From JAJDOD01 sp050299835 (GTDB taxonomy: Bacteria; Pseudomonadota; Alphaproteobacteria; Rhodobacterales; Rhodobacteraceae), in the NCBI GenBank assembly GCA_050299835.1, contig JBNKWP010000002.1, positions 209,104 to 273,103 on the forward strand: 64,000 bases of DNA. Direction: 5' to 3'. Each line of letters starts with the position of its first letter. The stretch's first letter is position 1. The notes under the pieces were generated by a model. It made no database searches. It saw only the letters and a list, made by a program, of their open reading frames with translations, and was not told the origin of the DNA. The position numbers and the translations under genes are program-made. Of the stretch, positions 61,643 through 64,000 are shown piece after piece.

Positions 61643-62004
61643 ATATCTCCGTCCTCGCCGTCGACGACAGCCGAACGATGCGCGACATGATTACGCTCGC
61701 GCTGTCGACGGAAGGTTTCGATGTCGAACTCGCCGAAGATGGCGAACACGGCCTTGAAGTTCTGGACGACATGGACCCGGACGTCATTATTACCGACATC
61801 AACATGCCCCGGCTGGACGGTTTCGGATTCATCGACGCGGTTCGGGCGCGCGATGAAACCAAGACCACCCCCATACTTGTCCTGACCACGGAAAGCTCTG
61901 CCGATCTGAAGTCACGGGCGCGGGAGGCCGGGGCGACGGGATGGATCGTCAAGCCGTTCGCCCAGGACAAACTTGTGCGCGCCCTGCGCATGGTTACGGG
62001 TTAG
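61639..62004 (+). CDS. cheY: CheY-like response regulator
   Basis: 121 aa single receiver domain. Acidic pocket at VDDSRTM, phospho-Asp in VIITDINMPRLDG (about Asp53), Thr in LVLTTESSAD and Lys in WIVKPFAQDKL. Downstream of the STAS gene and upstream of cheA, so the cognate kinase is probably CheA. Carries an AGGAGG motif at its end that serves cheA. Confidence 0.93.
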   Translation: MNISVLAVDDSRTMRDMITLALSTEGFDVELAEDGEHGLEVLDDMDPDVIITDINMPRLDGFGFIDAVRARDETKTTPILVLTTESSADLKSRAREAGATGWIVKPFAQDKLVRALRMVTG

Positions 62005-62013
62005 GAGGCGACC

Positions 62014-64000
62014 TTGTCCGACCCAATGCAAGAAATCATGGCGTCGTTCTTCGTTGAATGTGAAGAACTGCATGAGTCCCTGATCGAAGCCCTTCAATTC
62101 ATGGCGGATGGGGAGCATGATGCAGAGACGATCAATGTCGCCTTCCGGGCCGTGCACTCGATCAAAGGCGGCGCAGGAGCGTTCGGCCTCGATGATCTCG
62201 TGAGCTTTGCACACCAGTTCGAAACCGTGATGGACGCTTGCCGCTCCAACGAACTCGCCATCACCGAAGATCTGGTGAACCTGTTCCTCCGCTGCGGGGA
62301 CATGCTGTCCGATCTGATCCGGTGTTCGCGGGACGGTGAAGCCTGCGACACCACCGCCTCCGATGGCCTGATCGAGGAACTCTCTCAGTTCGCGAGTTCG
62401 GAAACCGCAGACGACAACGTGGAGGAGATCGATTTCCAGCCGATGACGCTGACTTTCGATGACCTCGACGGCCCGCCGGCCGAAGGTGCGATTGATCTCG
62501 ACGCCTTACCCGACCTTCCGCCGCTCGAAGACATGCCCGATGCCTCGATGGACGACACGGCACCGGAGACGGGCGAGGCATCCCTGCCGGAAGGCGGACA
62601 TCTGGTCGTGCGATTCCGACCTGAGCCCGAACTGTATGAAAGCGGAAACGAGCCGCTCTACCTTCTTCGTTCGCTGGCGGATTTGGGCCACTGCGATATC
62701 GCAGTGGAGTTCGATGCGCCAGCAACCGTTGAAGAACTCGAAAAACCCGCGGGACGGATCACATGGAATGTGAAGATTGAGACGGAATCGCCTTCGTCCG
62801 CGGTCCATGAAATCTTCGAATTCGCCACAGGTCTCTGCCATCTGGAGGTTTCCTCGACCAATTCGGAGACAAGTGGGGAACCGGGCACGCCGGCAACTCC
62901 TGAAAAGCCGGACGCAGCCGAGCCGGCGCAAAAGGCCGGGAAGCCTGCGGGGACTGCGCCTGACACTCGACCGGCACCTCCTCCGGTCGATGCCGCCGTA
63001 AAGGGGCCGGCCACAGCGGCACCTCCTCCGGCAGCGAAATCTCATGCAAAGGCTTCCCCCACCGTTCGGGTTGATCTGGAACGTATCGAACGGTTGGTGA
63101 ACCTGGTGGGCGAACTGGTCATCAACCAGGCGATGCTGTCCCAATCGATTGCCGAGGAAAACATCCCGCCGAACTCGCCTGTCTCCTCAGGTCTTGACGA
63201 ATTCATGCAACTGACGCGGAACATCCAGGAAAGCGTGATGATGATCCGGGCACAACCGGTCAAGTCCCTGTTCCAGCGCATGTCCCGGATCGTGAGAGAG
63301 GCATCGGCAGCCGTTGACAAGACCGTTCGCCTCGTCACCGACGGGGAGAACACCGAGATCGACAAGACCGCCATCGAATGCCTGGCCGACCCGCTGACCC
63401 ACATGATCAGAAACGCGGTCGATCACGGTCTGGAATCGACTGAAAAAAGGCTGGCCGCGGGCAAGTCGAAGCATGGCGAAATTCGTCTTGCGGCAGCCCA
63501 CAAATCTGGACGCGTCATAATAGAAGTGTCCGACGACGGTGGCGGGATCAACCGGGAAAAAGTCCATTCGATTGCCCTTTCGAAGGGGCTGATTTCGGAG
63601 GATGCAAATCTCAGCGACGCCGAAATCGATCAGCTTCTTTTCCTTCCAGGTTTTTCGACTGCGGACGAGATTTCCAACCTTTCGGGGCGTGGCGTCGGAA
63701 TGGATGTGGTCAAAACCCAGATCACATCTCTCGGAGGACGAATCTCAATCGAGTCGACACCCGGCGTCGGAACATCATTCAGCATATCGCTGCCTCTGAC
63801 GCTCGCCGTTCTCGATGGCATGGTCATTTCCGTGGCCGGGGAAACTCTTGTTGTTCCACTGAATTCCATTGTCGAGACTCTCTCGCTCACCCGTGACGAC
63901 CTGCGTCCGGTCGGCCCGAACCAGGTGGTGCTCTGCGTGAGGGAGAAATTCGTGCCAGTCCTCGATCTTGGAAAGGAATTGGGATACCGCAACGCGCTTT
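62014..64000 (+). CDS. cheA: Chemotaxis histidine kinase CheA, 3' end outside window
   Basis: Starts at TTG 62014, preceded by AGGAGG at 62003-62008 with 5-nt spacing. HPt with phospho-acceptor His48 in RAVHSIKGGAGAFG, an acidic/Pro-rich linker that includes a possible P2 region, dimerisation helices (DLERIERLVNLVGELV), HATPase_c with HMIRNAVDHGLE and SGRGVGMDVVKTQ and the start of the CheW-like domain (LAVLDGMVISVAGETLVVPL). 662 codons are inside the window. The stop is beyond the right edge. Confidence 0.93.
   Translation, partial: MSDPMQEIMASFFVECEELHESLIEALQFMADGEHDAETINVAFRAVHSIKGGAGAFGLDDLVSFAHQFETVMDACRSNELAITEDLVNLFLRCGDMLSDLIRCSRDGEACDTTASDGLIEELSQFASSETADDNVEEIDFQPMTLTFDDLDGPPAEGAIDLDALPDLPPLEDMPDASMDDTAPETGEASLPEGGHLVVRFRPEPELYESGNEPLYLLRSLADLGHCDIAVEFDAPATVEELEKPAGRITWNVKIETESPSSAVHEIFEFATGLCHLEVSSTNSETSGEPGTPATPEKPDAAEPAQKAGKPAGTAPDTRPAPPPVDAAVKGPATAAPPPAAKSHAKASPTVRVDLERIERLVNLVGELVINQAMLSQSIAEENIPPNSPVSSGLDEFMQLTRNIQESVMMIRAQPVKSLFQRMSRIVREASAAVDKTVRLVTDGENTEIDKTAIECLADPLTHMIRNAVDHGLESTEKRLAAGKSKHGEIRLAAAHKSGRVIIEVSDDGGGINREKVHSIALSKGLISEDANLSDAEIDQLLFLPGFSTADEISNLSGRGVGMDVVKTQITSLGGRISIESTPGVGTSFSISLPLTLAVLDGMVISVAGETLVVPLNSIVETLSLTRDDLRPVGPNQVVLCVREKFVPVLDLGKELGYRNAL

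Overview
The window looks like chromosomal DNA from a roseobacter-type alphaproteobacterium (Rhodobacteraceae). Pointers are the GC-rich coding bias, an alphaproteobacterial SOS box (GTTC-N7-GTTC) at recA, a CckA hybrid kinase, a Mur-like Fur protein, a VPLPA-CTERM sorting signal, an agl alpha-glucoside locus and REP-like palindromes. I see no rRNA, CRISPR array, phage or transposase; one tRNA-Leu(UAA) is present.

Layout. 1-2834: choline-sulfatase (runs off the left edge) and an M42 peptidase. 2931-6599: a membrane GGDEF/EAL protein with degenerate active sites, convergent with an SLC13/RCK permease. 6937-9741: YmdB-type phosphoesterase, 5-formyl-THF cyclo-ligase and MgtE. 9819-13817: guanine deaminase, LysE exporter, 8-oxoguanine deaminase and a HisN-type phosphatase. 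13872-19305: regulators (XRE, LysR, Mur/Fur), quinone oxidoreductase, DUF1127, Bax-inhibitor-1 protein and a low-GC acyltransferase. 19451-24568: an envelope block with L,D-transpeptidase, LpxD, a dedicated ACP and a ketoacyl synthase, divergent from a Tat-exported DUF882/M15 peptidase. 24619-31674: tRNA-Leu, TPR protein, rhomboid, a prenyl-synthase-like protein, methyltransferase, citramalate synthase, a REP cluster, cysS and a broken Stf0 sulfotransferase. 31778-39498: aminotransferase, Ada, PEP-mutase-like lyase, VPLPA-CTERM protein, TypA, a membrane protein of unknown function, MOSC and DUF1330. 39502-50895: alaS, DJ-1/PfpI, recA, cckA, rsmB, a LytR_C-like anchor protein and guaB. 51114-61267: complete aglEFGAK uptake operon with divergent aglR, a GH1 glucosidase and glucokinase. 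61367-64000: start of a chemotaxis operon (STAS, CheY, CheA; CheA runs off the right edge).

How parts work together. The agl block is a self-contained route for alpha-glucosides: AglE binds, AglFGK imports, AglA and the GH1 enzyme hydrolyse and Glk phosphorylates glucose. Two palindromic AAAGCGCTTT operators lie in the aglE-aglR gap. The recA/cckA/rsmB/guaB block is core housekeeping. TTAA-N7-TTAA (CtrA-like) sites precede the VPLPA-CTERM gene and, with one mismatch, the chemotaxis operon, which fits CckA-CtrA control of motility and surface traits in this group.

I found no clearly new multi-gene defence or mobile system. The most interesting leads are the envelope operon with its private ACP/ketoacyl-synthase/LpxD set, the doubly degenerate c-di-GMP protein, the 11-bp tandem repeats before typA, the two-helix insertion in AglF and the sulfotransferase deletion junction.
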